A stretch of 64,000 nucleotides of DNA from Caldimicrobium sp. (GCA_025060015.1 JANXDB010000009.1:1-64000); one strand, 5' to 3'; positions 18,641 through 28,150 are shown, counted from the stretch's first letter. The notes: generated from the sequence alone by a model not told the origin. Numbers and translations are program-made.

Positions 18641-19401
18641 AAAGAATAAACCTTTCTTGCGAATATCAGATAGCCAGTATGCGCAATCATCATATCTTCT
18701 GGCCTTAATCTATCTGGGTTGGTTTTATAAGGTCTCAGAAGAATTTCTAAGACCTCTAAATCCACAAAGGGAAGTTTTTGCATTGCCTCAATGAGAAGTG
18801 ACACCTGATTAGTGGTTGGCACGAGGAAACCTATGGGATGTCCCCCTTTGAGAGATTTATAGGCTGCTGGCAAAAGATCCCAAGGCTCTCTAACATCAAT
18901 GAAAATAGCATCAACTTCTCTCTCCTCAAAAAAATCCTTCACCTCTTTGTGATGAAAGATGACTCTATCCACAAGGCCAAGCCTTTCCAAATTTCTCTTT
19001 GCTAAGTTGATAAATCCCTCTTCCCTTTCGTAGGAAATAACCTTTCCCCTTTCACCCACAAAGTAAGCAAGTGAAGTGGTAAGTGCTCCTGAACCACAGC
19101 CACACTCCAAGATTACCTTCCCCTCTCCCACCTCAAGCTTCAAGAGAATTAAACCGATGTCTTTGGGATAGATGATCTGAGTCTTTCGCTCTATCTTCAT
19201 TAGAAAATCACAGACTGTTGGTTTTAGAATGTAAAAGAACCTTCCTCTTTTCCCTTGAACACTATCCCCATAAACTCTTCCCACAAGTTCTGATAGGTCT
19301 ACAGAGTCCTTATGTGTATGAAAGATGCCTTCTTTTATCTTGATTAGATAGCGTTTTCCCTCAGAAAAGAGAATCACATAATCACCGATCTTAAGTGGCA
19401 T
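18637..19401 (-). CDS. trmI: tRNA (adenine-N1-)-methyltransferase, TrmI-like
   Basis: TrmI/Gcd14 fold: IIYPKDIGLILLKL...ILECGCGSGALTTSLAY, IFIDVREPWDLL. Confidence 0.85.
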   Translation of the reverse strand: MPLKIGDYVILFSEGKRYLIKIKEGIFHTHKDSVDLSELVGRVYGDSVQGKRGRFFYILKPTVCDFLMKIERKTQIIYPKDIGLILLKLEVGEGKVILECGCGSGALTTSLAYFVGERGKVISYEREEGFINLAKRNLERLGLVDRVIFHHKEVKDFFEEREVDAIFIDVREPWDLLPAAYKSLKGGHPIGFLVPTTNQVSLLIEAMQKLPFVDLEVLEILLRPYKTNPDRLRPEDMMIAHTGYLIFARKVYSL

Positions 19402-19407
19402 AAAAAC

Positions 19408-20775
19408 TTAGCTTTCCAAAAAAACCTTGAAGGCCTTGTATGTCATGTAAAGATCACCCTTATGAAGGATTTCAAAGGGAGAATGCATCGACAACAAGGG
19501 TGGTCCTATGTCAACAATGTCCATCCCATAAGAGGCAAAGTATTTAGATACTGTTCCCCCACCTCCCTCATCAACTTTGCCCATGGAGCAAACTTGATAG
19601 ACAACATCCTTCTTTTCGAAGAGATCTCTTAAGTAGCCCATATACTCCGCATGAGCCTCGTTAGCCATGTATTTTCCACCATGACCAGTGTATCTGCTAA
19701 TTACTACCCCATAACCAACTTTAGCATCATTTAATTTATCATGAACTTCAAGGTAGTTGGGATCTATACCTGCTGTTACATCTGCAGAAAGTGCCTTGGT
19801 ATGATGCATGATTTCAAAGAAGTTATCAGGTGTAGGCGGCAGACCTTGCGCTTTGATTAATCTATAGATCAGCTTTTCAAAAATTCTGCTTTTTGCACTG
19901 GTATTACCCTCAGATCCGATCTCCTCTCTGTCCATGAATAAAACCAGAGTGGTATAAGAAGGCGCAGTAACCTCAAGAAAGGCTCTAAAACTGGTAAAGG
20001 CACAAACCCTGTCATCCTGGCCATAACCACCGATAAAAGCCTCATCCAATCCCACGAATTTGGCCTGGCCCGCAGGGACAGCAAAAATTTCTGCTGAGAC
20101 AAAATCAGCCTCAGTAATTCCATATCTATCTTCAAGAATTTTGAGAATTCTTTTCTTTACTCTCTCTTTCTCTTCTTTTTTGCCTTTGGCTTTTTTTTCA
20201 AAAGGAATCCCCCCAAAGAGGATGTTCAAATTCTCTGCAGGGATTGCCTCTGATAACTTCTTTTCCTCCTGTTTTTTTCTTCCTAAGTGAGGAAGAAGAT
20301 CGCAAATGGTAAACACTGGCTCGTTATCCTCTTCCCCTATTCTGATCTTTACCGAGGATCCATCCCTTTTAACAACAATTCCATGAAGAGCAAGAGGCAT
20401 AGCAACCCAGTGATACTTCTTAATTCCACCATAATAGTGGGTTTTAAGAAAAGATAAATCCATCTCTTCAAAAAGAGGATGTAGCTTTAAATCAAGCCTA
20501 GGGGTGTCGATATGGCTAACAATGATCTTTATTCCTTCAGTGAGAGGTTTTGTCCCACTTTTCCAACAGGCGAGAAATTTATTTCTATAAGTGAAGAATC
20601 CCTGCTTTGGATTCAATTCATCAAATCCTCTTTTCTTTAATTCATCGACAAAATTCTCTACACACACTCTTTCGGTCTTTACTGTGGTTAGGAATCTGAC
20701 ATAGTCCTTTGAGAGAGAATCTACTCTCTCCACTTCCTCCTCTTTGAGTAAGTCAAAGACATGCTCGTTTTTCAT
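19408..20775 (-). CDS. M18-family aminopeptidase
   Basis: VSHIDTPRLDLK, GYGQDDRVCAFTS, MDREEIGSEGNTSA, ALSADVTAGIDPNY. Confidence 0.9.
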   Translation of the reverse strand: MKNEHVFDLLKEEEVERVDSLSKDYVRFLTTVKTERVCVENFVDELKKRGFDELNPKQGFFTYRNKFLACWKSGTKPLTEGIKIIVSHIDTPRLDLKLHPLFEEMDLSFLKTHYYGGIKKYHWVAMPLALHGIVVKRDGSSVKIRIGEEDNEPVFTICDLLPHLGRKKQEEKKLSEAIPAENLNILFGGIPFEKKAKGKKEEKERVKKRILKILEDRYGITEADFVSAEIFAVPAGQAKFVGLDEAFIGGYGQDDRVCAFTSFRAFLEVTAPSYTTLVLFMDREEIGSEGNTSAKSRIFEKLIYRLIKAQGLPPTPDNFFEIMHHTKALSADVTAGIDPNYLEVHDKLNDAKVGYGVVISRYTGHGGKYMANEAHAEYMGYLRDLFEKKDVVYQVCSMGKVDEGGGGTVSKYFASYGMDIVDIGPPLLSMHSPFEILHKGDLYMTYKAFKVFLES

Positions 20776-20904
20776 TGATGTCCTCCTGATATATTAATTT
20801 TACCCTTTGATAATGATCTTAATATCAAATGCCATTATAACGCTGAAAAGTCATACCTTCAAGAGAATTCACCGATAAAGGCCTAGAAAAGGAGATCTTT
20901 GCTC

Positions 20905-21762
20905 TTAGTATTTATCGAAATCCCTCACGTGGTCAAGCCTTAATACACCAAGATGATTTTTAAGCAAAATAAAGAGAGAATCGTTTTTTAGCAGAATTTT
21001 TGGTTCCTTGGCTTCCATGAACTCTACTCTCTTGTTCTTTCCTATGAAACCAACCCTTCTCTCTGTAGCATAAAAAATTCCAACATCCGGGGAGCATTCG
21101 ATCTCTCTTAAAATATCTCTGTGTTTATGATGCAAGAAAATGTCTCGTTTGTCCGTGTCTAACCCAAGGATAAGTTTTCCGCTAACCATATACAAAATAT
21201 TTCCACTTTCACAGAGGTCAACAATAGGCTCTTTGGTTGTAAAGATTTTTTCTGCTACCCCTTGCCCTCCTTTTTCCATTAACCTGTAGACCTCATATTC
21301 CCCTTTTGACCTTTCTGATAATAGGACATACAGCCGATCCTTTTCGCCTTTAAAAAGCTTACCTTCCTCAGTAGGCAGCTCAATTAAAGGCACAAATCTC
21401 AAAGGCGCATCTCTATTGTATACCAGGTATCCAAGAGCTTTACGAGATATTAGTAAAAACTCTCCCGCTAAAAAGATAAAATCTTCAAATTCCCTATCAA
21501 GGGTAAAGATCACTCTTCGTAAGGGATTAAAGAGGTACTTTCTCTTAAAACCCAACCAAGGCTCACCTGATTCATCTACCCCAAAGGAGAGATTTTCCAT
21601 TTGTGATATTTCTTTATTTGATGAAGGAACAAGCCAGTTGATCTTTATCTTAGAATTTTTAGGAAGTCGCAAGAGAGTCCCAGGTGGTAGGGGATAGTCT
21701 TTAGCCAAAAGAGGAAAGACCTGTCCTAACAGAAATATCATCATAACAAGAGGTAATATCAT
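20905..21762 (-). CDS. Predicted exported protein, function unknown (fifth gene of exported-protein operon)
   Basis: Signal peptide; overlaps upstream ORF by 4 bp. Confidence 0.5.
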   Translation of the reverse strand: MILPLVMMIFLLGQVFPLLAKDYPLPPGTLLRLPKNSKIKINWLVPSSNKEISQMENLSFGVDESGEPWLGFKRKYLFNPLRRVIFTLDREFEDFIFLAGEFLLISRKALGYLVYNRDAPLRFVPLIELPTEEGKLFKGEKDRLYVLLSERSKGEYEVYRLMEKGGQGVAEKIFTTKEPIVDLCESGNILYMVSGKLILGLDTDKRDIFLHHKHRDILREIECSPDVGIFYATERRVGFIGKNKRVEFMEAKEPKILLKNDSLFILLKNHLGVLRLDHVRDFDKY

Positions 21763-22847
21763 TTATGGTCCTCCAAAATCTCTAAGGTAGTCTCTCCTGC
21801 AGAGTAAAACTTACTCAGTAGACCTCCTACCTTGGGAATTCTATCCAAAAATTCACGAGCCAGGGTTTCCCTTGCTTCGCTCTTTATCTTTCTATCAGCA
21901 TCAGAGACAACATCCAGTGACCTTAGGGCCAAGGCCTCCCATTTGGCCTCATTTCCTAATGCTGACTTCACATCCTCCAAGTATTGAAACACAGGCTCAA
22001 TTACTGCTTCTCTGATCAGGGAACCAACTGACAGCGCTTTCTCTAATTTATCTAAAGGTAATTGGGTTTTTTCAGATAGCCAGTCAATCAGGGAACTCTC
22101 TAGCTCCTCCTTATGCCAATTTACGATCTTTTTTAATATCAATGGATCTTTGCCATCAACCAAAGGAGCTTCCCTTTTTAGATTTATTAAAATAGGATTC
22201 AAAGAGGGATATGTAGAATTAACATTTAACATCTGACCTGTCACTCTCTTGATCTTGCTCAAAAGAATAGCCTTGTTCTTTGCTAGGCTCTCTCTTTTTC
22301 TCTTTTCTTCCTCTATTATTCTATGAAATATCTTTTTATTTTCACAACTGTCAACGATTATTTGATAATTAGCATCAAGAACTAAAGCATAGTCTTTCAA
22401 GTTTGTTCCATAATCTCTTCTAGTTTTGACTACATTATCAAAAAATTTAAGAGCACTATCACCGCAACCTCTATTTTTCAAATCTAACCTATATTCCTCA
22501 ATTTTTTTGCTAATTTTTTGTTCTTCAAGGAAGAGATGCTCTCCAGTTGAAGGAGCAGATGGTCCATCAGGCTTTGGGCTATATAATCTACAGGGAATAC
22601 ATTTAGTCATTCTCTGCCAACGGACATCACCAGGTAAAGCTGAAACTCTATTCCATTCACAGGTGTTGTAATCGGGAAAGGGTCCATGAAATCTGTTGGC
22701 ATTACAAAAACTCTGGGCCCCTTTCACATTGAGACAAAACCAATTATTATACTCACTTGCATCGATACAATATTGCTGCTGGGCCAAAACTTTGAAATAA
22801 GGAATCAAACATAACACAAACAAGAGGCTTAAAACTCTCTTTTGCAT
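21759..22847 (-). CDS. Predicted exported protein with Cys-rich N-terminus, function unknown
   Basis: Signal peptide MQKRVLSLLFVLCLIPYFKVLAQQ; CIDASEYNNWFCLNVKGAQSFC...C...CIPC then helical region. Confidence 0.5.
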   Translation of the reverse strand: MQKRVLSLLFVLCLIPYFKVLAQQQYCIDASEYNNWFCLNVKGAQSFCNANRFHGPFPDYNTCEWNRVSALPGDVRWQRMTKCIPCRLYSPKPDGPSAPSTGEHLFLEEQKISKKIEEYRLDLKNRGCGDSALKFFDNVVKTRRDYGTNLKDYALVLDANYQIIVDSCENKKIFHRIIEEEKRKRESLAKNKAILLSKIKRVTGQMLNVNSTYPSLNPILINLKREAPLVDGKDPLILKKIVNWHKEELESSLIDWLSEKTQLPLDKLEKALSVGSLIREAVIEPVFQYLEDVKSALGNEAKWEALALRSLDVVSDADRKIKSEARETLAREFLDRIPKVGGLLSKFYSAGETTLEILEDHK

Positions 22848-22865
22848 TTCAGGTAATCCATTAAT

Positions 22866-24203
22866 TTAATTAATAATTAAACTGACCTCATCTCTGAACT
22901 GGGAAATATCTCTCTTAAAAATTATCTCATTAAGTCGAGCGTTGCCTTTCTGCATCTCTCTGTCCCATCGAGCCTCAAGCTCCCTTAAATTAGCGAAGGA
23001 ACTATCTCCTACGTTGTCAAATCTATAATGTCTAAGGATAACCCTTGGTTTTGGATTCCCTATTATGATCTCTCCTTCCAACAGGTTATAACAGTATACA
23101 AAAGAATAAGGAGGACCAGCTGTTATCATAAGTTCTAACCATCTGACTTCAAAGAATTTCCCACGTCTATCTACTGGAATATAGCGATCCTGTTCAAGGT
23201 TCTTCCTAAGAGAGAGCTGAAGCTCCTTCGAATGTTGAGAGCTGTGGCTGTTCCAATAGCTAATCACTGGATTATTTATAAAAATTTTACCCTCTTTTTT
23301 TATAAATCTTACATCTTGGAGGTATGAAACTAATTTTTTATGGGGATTTTTAACTAAAGTAAACTCTCCTTCTACTAACTTTCTCCATGCCTCATCTATC
23401 TGTTGTAGTCTCTGTTTATTTTTATTTATCAATTCTTTAAGAGAATTTCTATCAGGACCGACTACCTTTGATCCCTCCCTGACAGCCCCTTCATAGTCAT
23501 CCAAATAATCGTATAGAAGTGCTAAATTATAGCTTAACTCGTCACTCTTTGGATAAAATTGCTTAGCCTTTTCCCAAAGCATTACCACCAGTTGAACTTC
23601 TTCTCTGCTTTCTGACTGAAAAAGCATATCCCAGCCTTTTTGAAGATATCCATTTAGATCTCCTTTAAAAGCTTCTACTTCCCTCTTTTTTAGATAAAGA
23701 TCTCTTGTAAATTTTTCTCTTTCATTGGAATATTCCTCCAAGATATGTTCATTAACAGCATGGGAGGATCTTACCTCCTCTGTAGTTGACTGAAGTTCTT
23801 TACTTTGTCTGGAAGATAGGGTCAAACCAAGCTTAGTTACAGGCTCTATGGGAGCCTCTGTTTTTAAAACCAGTATCTTACCTCCTCTTCTTATCAAAAA
23901 AGAGAGATTCTGTTTACTAATTAAGGCACGCCTGATAATTAAAGGGACCATTTCGGTGCTATTAATTTTATGCTCGTTGATCATGAGGATCTCATCTCCT
24001 TGCTTAAAGCCCAGGCGCTCTGCTAAGGACCCTCTCATTACATCCTGCACATAAACTGCATGATTATCCTTTGCCTCTTCTGTATTCGAGAAAAAATCTC
24101 GATTTGGCTGGGGTATTCTTTCTGCAAACACTTGAAAAGGCAATACAGACAGGAAAACAATATAAAAAAGGAGAATCAATATTTGTTTTGATGTTCTACA
24201 CAT
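22866..24203 (-). CDS. Exported protein with N-terminal PDZ-like domain
   Basis: Signal peptide; VQDVMRGSLAERLGFKQGDEILMINEHKINS... PDZ-like. Confidence 0.6.
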   Translation of the reverse strand: MCRTSKQILILLFYIVFLSVLPFQVFAERIPQPNRDFFSNTEEAKDNHAVYVQDVMRGSLAERLGFKQGDEILMINEHKINSTEMVPLIIRRALISKQNLSFLIRRGGKILVLKTEAPIEPVTKLGLTLSSRQSKELQSTTEEVRSSHAVNEHILEEYSNEREKFTRDLYLKKREVEAFKGDLNGYLQKGWDMLFQSESREEVQLVVMLWEKAKQFYPKSDELSYNLALLYDYLDDYEGAVREGSKVVGPDRNSLKELINKNKQRLQQIDEAWRKLVEGEFTLVKNPHKKLVSYLQDVRFIKKEGKIFINNPVISYWNSHSSQHSKELQLSLRKNLEQDRYIPVDRRGKFFEVRWLELMITAGPPYSFVYCYNLLEGEIIIGNPKPRVILRHYRFDNVGDSSFANLRELEARWDREMQKGNARLNEIIFKRDISQFRDEVSLIIN

Positions 24204-24913
24204 ATCATATTGACTTTGGCTTTAACATTGATTACCTTATCATCCTTTTTTGGTTCAGGGGCCTCAATGGATGGAGCGGCTCGCCTTTCAGCAGATTTTA
24301 AAAAAACAGGAGAATAGAGCAAAATACCTCTACTCATATCGAAATCGATGCTAAAAATGCTACATTTTCTCCCAATCTTTTCACCAACCTCCTTTGCAAA
24401 TTCAGCAGCCTGTGAAATCAAATCCATTTGCAGATTTTTCTCTAACCGTTTAGTTTGCTTTTCAGTTACAACCCACTGAGGTTGATCTACAGAATATTCC
24501 ACTTTATCACCTAACTTCTCTTTTACAGACTCTATGGCTTCTAAAATCTTATTTTGCTCTTTCGGATTCGTAAGTTTAAAATAGTAGTGAAGATTACCTA
24601 TATAACCAACACACTTCCATTTGTTTTTTTCATAAAAGCAATTTTTTTCTACAGAATATTTGCCACCGGAATAATCAATTCCTAATGCTCTGATGGCTTT
24701 ATCAATGTCTCCGAGAGCATTGACCACCTCTGCTTCCTTATCTGCTTTGGAAGTGAGATGAAGGTTCATCTGTAAAAGATCTGGCTGGATATCAACTTTT
24801 TGCTCAAAGGTAAGATAGATACGTGTTACTTTATCCTCTGGAACTCTTTCCTGAGCATTTAAATCAGAAATGAAGAAAATCAGTAGTAAGGTAATACCTA
24901 TTAAGATCTTCAT
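24176..24913 (-). CDS. SIMPL (DUF541)-domain-like exported protein
   Basis: Signal peptide from MKILIGITLLL; SIMPL-like pattern (DIQPDLLQMNLHLTSKADKEAEVVNALGDIDKAIRALGI...). Start refined from ORF track. Confidence 0.55.
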   Translation of the reverse strand: MKILIGITLLLIFFISDLNAQERVPEDKVTRIYLTFEQKVDIQPDLLQMNLHLTSKADKEAEVVNALGDIDKAIRALGIDYSGGKYSVEKNCFYEKNKWKCVGYIGNLHYYFKLTNPKEQNKILEAIESVKEKLGDKVEYSVDQPQWVVTEKQTKRLEKNLQMDLISQAAEFAKEVGEKIGRKCSIFSIDFDMSRGILLYSPVFLKSAERRAAPSIEAPEPKKDDKVINVKAKVNMICVEHQNKY

Positions 24914-25128
24914 CTTTGAACCTCCAAGCATCTTTTCTCCCATTGGACACAGACTTTAACCTTGGTGCAAACGGGTGGTATGCGGGGATCACTGAAATAT
25001 CTGCAATCCTGCTTTTCTTCATACCGAACACAGACATCTTCGCAGACAACCTCCTTTTTCTGAGCTAAAGAGAGACTACCCAAACCCAAAAAACAAAAGA
25101 AAATTGAAAACATCCATACTAATCTCAT
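24910..25128 (-). CDS. Small exported six-cysteine protein
   Basis: MRLVWMFSIFFCFLGLGSLSLAQKKEVVCEDVCVRYEEKQDCRYFSDPRIPPVCTKVKVCVQWEKRCLEVQR; start at 25128 preceded by GGAGG; ATGA overlap with next gene. Confidence 0.6.
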   Translation of the reverse strand: MRLVWMFSIFFCFLGLGSLSLAQKKEVVCEDVCVRYEEKQDCRYFSDPRIPPVCTKVKVCVQWEKRCLEVQR

Positions 25129-25412
25129 GATAACCTCCAGCTTTAGATTTTTTTGATTTAATTTTGTCTGCATTAAAATTTTTTTAAATATTAGCAATAT
25201 TTCAAATTTCACTTTTAACTATTTTATTTTAAAAATTTCCAAAGTCAAATCTTGATATCATTTCCGAATATGTAGATGTGAACGAAATAAAAGGCGTCAA
25301 GAATATTATCGCAAAATCAATTTAAACTTCTTATGCAAGCCTTCCTTTCTGCTTAAGTTCAAGATATTTTTAGAAAGAAAAAAGGTGTTAAAATTGAAAA
25401 TCAGTTGTTTAG

Positions 25413-25531
25413 CCACTCACTAATCCCATCCCCCATCAAATAGTTAAAAGTGCTAAAAGACTTGAAGCAATCAAAGATGCAACCCAAAGAAAAGAAATCG
25501 CCTTTAGGCTAATATGGGCATAGCCATTTAT
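25413..25531 (+). pseudogene. Decayed copy of the transposase-like ORF at window left edge
   Basis: cactcactaatcccatcccccatcaaa-TAG-ttaaaa... aligns with minus-strand 1-244 copy (RLEAIKDATQRKEIAFRL vs RLEAIKDASQRKEVAFRL); internal TAG and a 1-nt deletion. Confidence 0.7.
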
Positions 25532-25925
25532 CGACCAGGAGTGGGAGAGACTTTTAGAGTAAGTTTTGGGCTTAGGAAGGTATTGCCTTTGGAGCAGTCT
25601 AAAATATTATGGTCTCATACAACTTGGGATAGATTTCAGTGAGGCCCAAAGAAACATAAAGTACTTTGAGTTTGAAAAGGTTTGAATTAATAGCACTTTT
25701 TTTGTGCCATACCCTCAAATCCTGTCATGATTTATTTTTCTTGATGTTTAATCAACAATCGGTTGGTGTATTATCTATGAAATTATGGAAAGTCTCTTTC
25801 GATAATCTGAAATCAAAAAAGTCAGTGACTTTACAACGGAGCCATCTTACTTAAAGGAGAGATATTAGACAAAATTTAAAACGCATGGCTAACCTTGTTT
25901 TGACCCCTTATTTTGTCAAGCATTG

Positions 25926-25998
25926 CGGGCTTGGGGGGATTTGAACCCCCGACACCTGGCTCCGGAGGCCAGTGCTCTATCCACTGAGCTACAAGCCC
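25926..25998 (-). tRNA. tRNA-Arg (anticodon CCG)
   Basis: Minus strand GGGCTTG TAGCTCAGTGGATAGAGC ACTGGC CTCCGGA GCCAGG... GGGGGTTCAAATCCCCC CAAGCCC G. Confidence 0.93.
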
Positions 25999-26039
25999 TA
26001 AACCTCGAAAGTTAGTTTAAATTATAACACAGATAGGAC

Positions 26040-26735
26040 AATTTACACTGATTGGAATGCTCTCATGATCGAGTATCTGTGCGATTATCATATGGTGTTC
26101 TCTGATCCCTGGGCTATAGATATGGCTTTAACACCCTCTCGTTTGCTTCTGAGGAGATACTATAATGGAAAAATACTAAACCATTGCGAAGATCAGAAGG
26201 GATACTCAGAGGACTATCTCTATCTGGCCAAGGCCCTGTTATGACTTTTCCAAATGACTCAAAATAATTTTTATTTAGAGTTATCCACTAAACTTACAGA
26301 TCAAGCAATAGAACTTTTCTGGGATGATAAAAACGGTGACTTCTTTGATTCCAAAAGAAAACAAGGGGAAGGGCTATTAGATCTAGAAATCAAAAACATT
26401 GCTGATACTCCTAATCAATCTGTAAACGGAGTGGCAGGCTTGCACTTTATAAAACTTGGCGCCTTAACTTCAAGGGAAAAGTATTACTCTTCAACTGAAA
26501 AAGAACTCAGAGGCCTTTGGTGGCATGATAACTGAGTATCCTCTGGTCTCCTTCTCCTATCTGCTTAGTCTTCAGCTTATCTCAGAGGAATCTATAAAAC
26601 TTAAACTAGAGACTACTACAGAGATGTAATGGCTTTCTTCAGATCTTTTAGGGTAGTGGCCCAATCTGATACCGATGTAATAGTAGTGTGCGATAATAAA
26701 GGATGCTGAAAGTATGAAAATTTTAAGGATTGGAT
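26040..26735 (+). pseudogene. Degraded C-terminal part of a YyaL-like DUF255/thioredoxin-domain protein
   Basis: Fragments in different frames: LTPSRLLLRRYYNGKIL, GYSEDYLYLAKALL*, AIELFWDDKNGDFFDSKRKQGEGLLDLEIKNIADTPNQSVNGVAGLHFIKLGALTSREKYY; several stops/frameshifts, no start. Confidence 0.6.
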
Positions 26736-26752
26736 TGAAAGGGAGGGCAATT

Positions 26753-27700
26753 TTAGGTAGAAAGTGCCAATACTTCTTTTAGAAAGACTGCTAAGTCTCT
26801 AATCTCCTCCTGTGCCTGTGGGATTGCCCTTTTATCCACAAAATCCTGCCATACAAGCTCTGGACCTGTGGCAAGAAGAGAAGTAGCCACTCCCTGCGGA
26901 ACAACAAATCTTGCACTTTCTTTTTTTAAGTTCTTACTTAAATCATGGTAAATTGCCATTCCCCTCTGAATGATCTCTTCATATTGCTTGATATGTGCCT
27001 CCTTGAAGGCCTTAGGAATCACAAATCTATCTACTTTGGTGTAACGATGAGAGCGCTGATTGAAATTGAGCCAGGTGTGCCTTACAAACTGATGACTGAA
27101 GATCCTTGAAAAATTGTGGGTGATAACGCCGATCCAATTAAAAGGGAACCTTTTTAGACTCTTCAAGAGAACCACCTCTTGATGAGCAAAAATAGAATCA
27201 TCATCCTTAAGGAGATTATTGTCAAGGTCTGAAAGCCTCCCCTGATATAAGATCTGATAATTTCGGGCAAATACTACCTCAATTTCATCTAAATCAGGCT
27301 CTCGATTTATTAGATAGAGAAAATCATGATCGGTGAGGGTCTCTGCTAAATGCCTTAAATTGAAAAGAGCCACCTCATCTCCCCAGAAAACCTTAAAATA
27401 GCTCTTGGCAAGCATTAATTTATGCTCGGCATTTAATCCCTTAAGATCCACAAACAGAGGGGTGTGGGCAAAAACACTGAAGTGCCCTGCTCTTTTTAGA
27501 TGTAGTAGAAAACTTTTAAAACGTTCAAAATCCTTGAATTTTTCCTCCTCAAAGAGCATCAACGGATGGGACTCTGCATAGCAGATTCTTGCACCTAAGT
27601 AGCTAAAAACTAGAAAGATCCTTAATGCCTCCTTATCAGATCTATCGAGAATGAGTCCTGAAAGCTCCCTTTGTTTTTCTCTCAGATCTTTTAAAGTCAC
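26753..27700 (-). CDS. thyX: ThyX-like flavin-dependent thymidylate synthase with divergent signature
   Basis: RAGHFSVFAHTPLFVDL, FSHQFVRHTWLNFNQRSHRYTKVDRFVIP; adjacent to dut. Confidence 0.75.
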   Translation of the reverse strand: MTLKDLREKQRELSGLILDRSDKEALRIFLVFSYLGARICYAESHPLMLFEEEKFKDFERFKSFLLHLKRAGHFSVFAHTPLFVDLKGLNAEHKLMLAKSYFKVFWGDEVALFNLRHLAETLTDHDFLYLINREPDLDEIEVVFARNYQILYQGRLSDLDNNLLKDDDSIFAHQEVVLLKSLKRFPFNWIGVITHNFSRIFSHQFVRHTWLNFNQRSHRYTKVDRFVIPKAFKEAHIKQYEEIIQRGMAIYHDLSKNLKKESARFVVPQGVATSLLATGPELVWQDFVDKRAIPQAQEEIRDLAVFLKEVLALST

Positions 27701-28140
27701 TTATATCCTCCCGTTGATCCAAATCCACCCCTAGAACTCTTGGACACCTCCTCCAGCCCTATCTCTACAACCTCAGGAAATGCAACCTTTATAAAGACTG
27801 CCTGAGCTATTTTTTCCTTGGCTGATATAACTATCAGATCTTTTCCTAAATTGAATAGAGGTATCTTTACCTCGTCATCCTCCCCGCAATAGTCAAAGTC
27901 AATAATTCCTGCTGAATTAGGCATGATGAGATTTTTTTTCTTGAACAAAGAAGATCTTGGGAAGATAAAAAGAGCATATGGGGGCTCTGTTTTAATTACC
28001 AGACCGGTTCTAACAAAGACGAGCTGCTGAGGTGCTATGTGAGTTTCTTCTAGGGCGTAAAGATCAAAACCCACAGAGCCGATGGTACTTCTCTCAGGGA
28101 GTGTAGCTCTGGGATCTTTTCTCCAGACTTTGATGATCAA
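27697..28140 (-). CDS. dut: dUTP diphosphatase
   Basis: GSVGFDLYA, PRSSLFKK, AGIIDFDYCGE, RGGFGSTGGY. Confidence 0.93.
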   Translation of the reverse strand: MIIKVWRKDPRATLPERSTIGSVGFDLYALEETHIAPQQLVFVRTGLVIKTEPPYALFIFPRSSLFKKKNLIMPNSAGIIDFDYCGEDDEVKIPLFNLGKDLIVISAKEKIAQAVFIKVAFPEVVEIGLEEVSKSSRGGFGSTGGYK

Positions 28141-28150
28141 ACACTGACCC

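Noticed and set aside
25540-25925. Additional coding remnant between the transposase fragment and tRNA-Arg
   Set aside because: Short fragments in several frames, but nothing I could match to a family with confidence.
26254-26535. 93-aa ORF as an intact gene
   Set aside because: Flanking frames carry more of the same YyaL-like sequence with stops and frameshifts, so this is one piece of a pseudogene.
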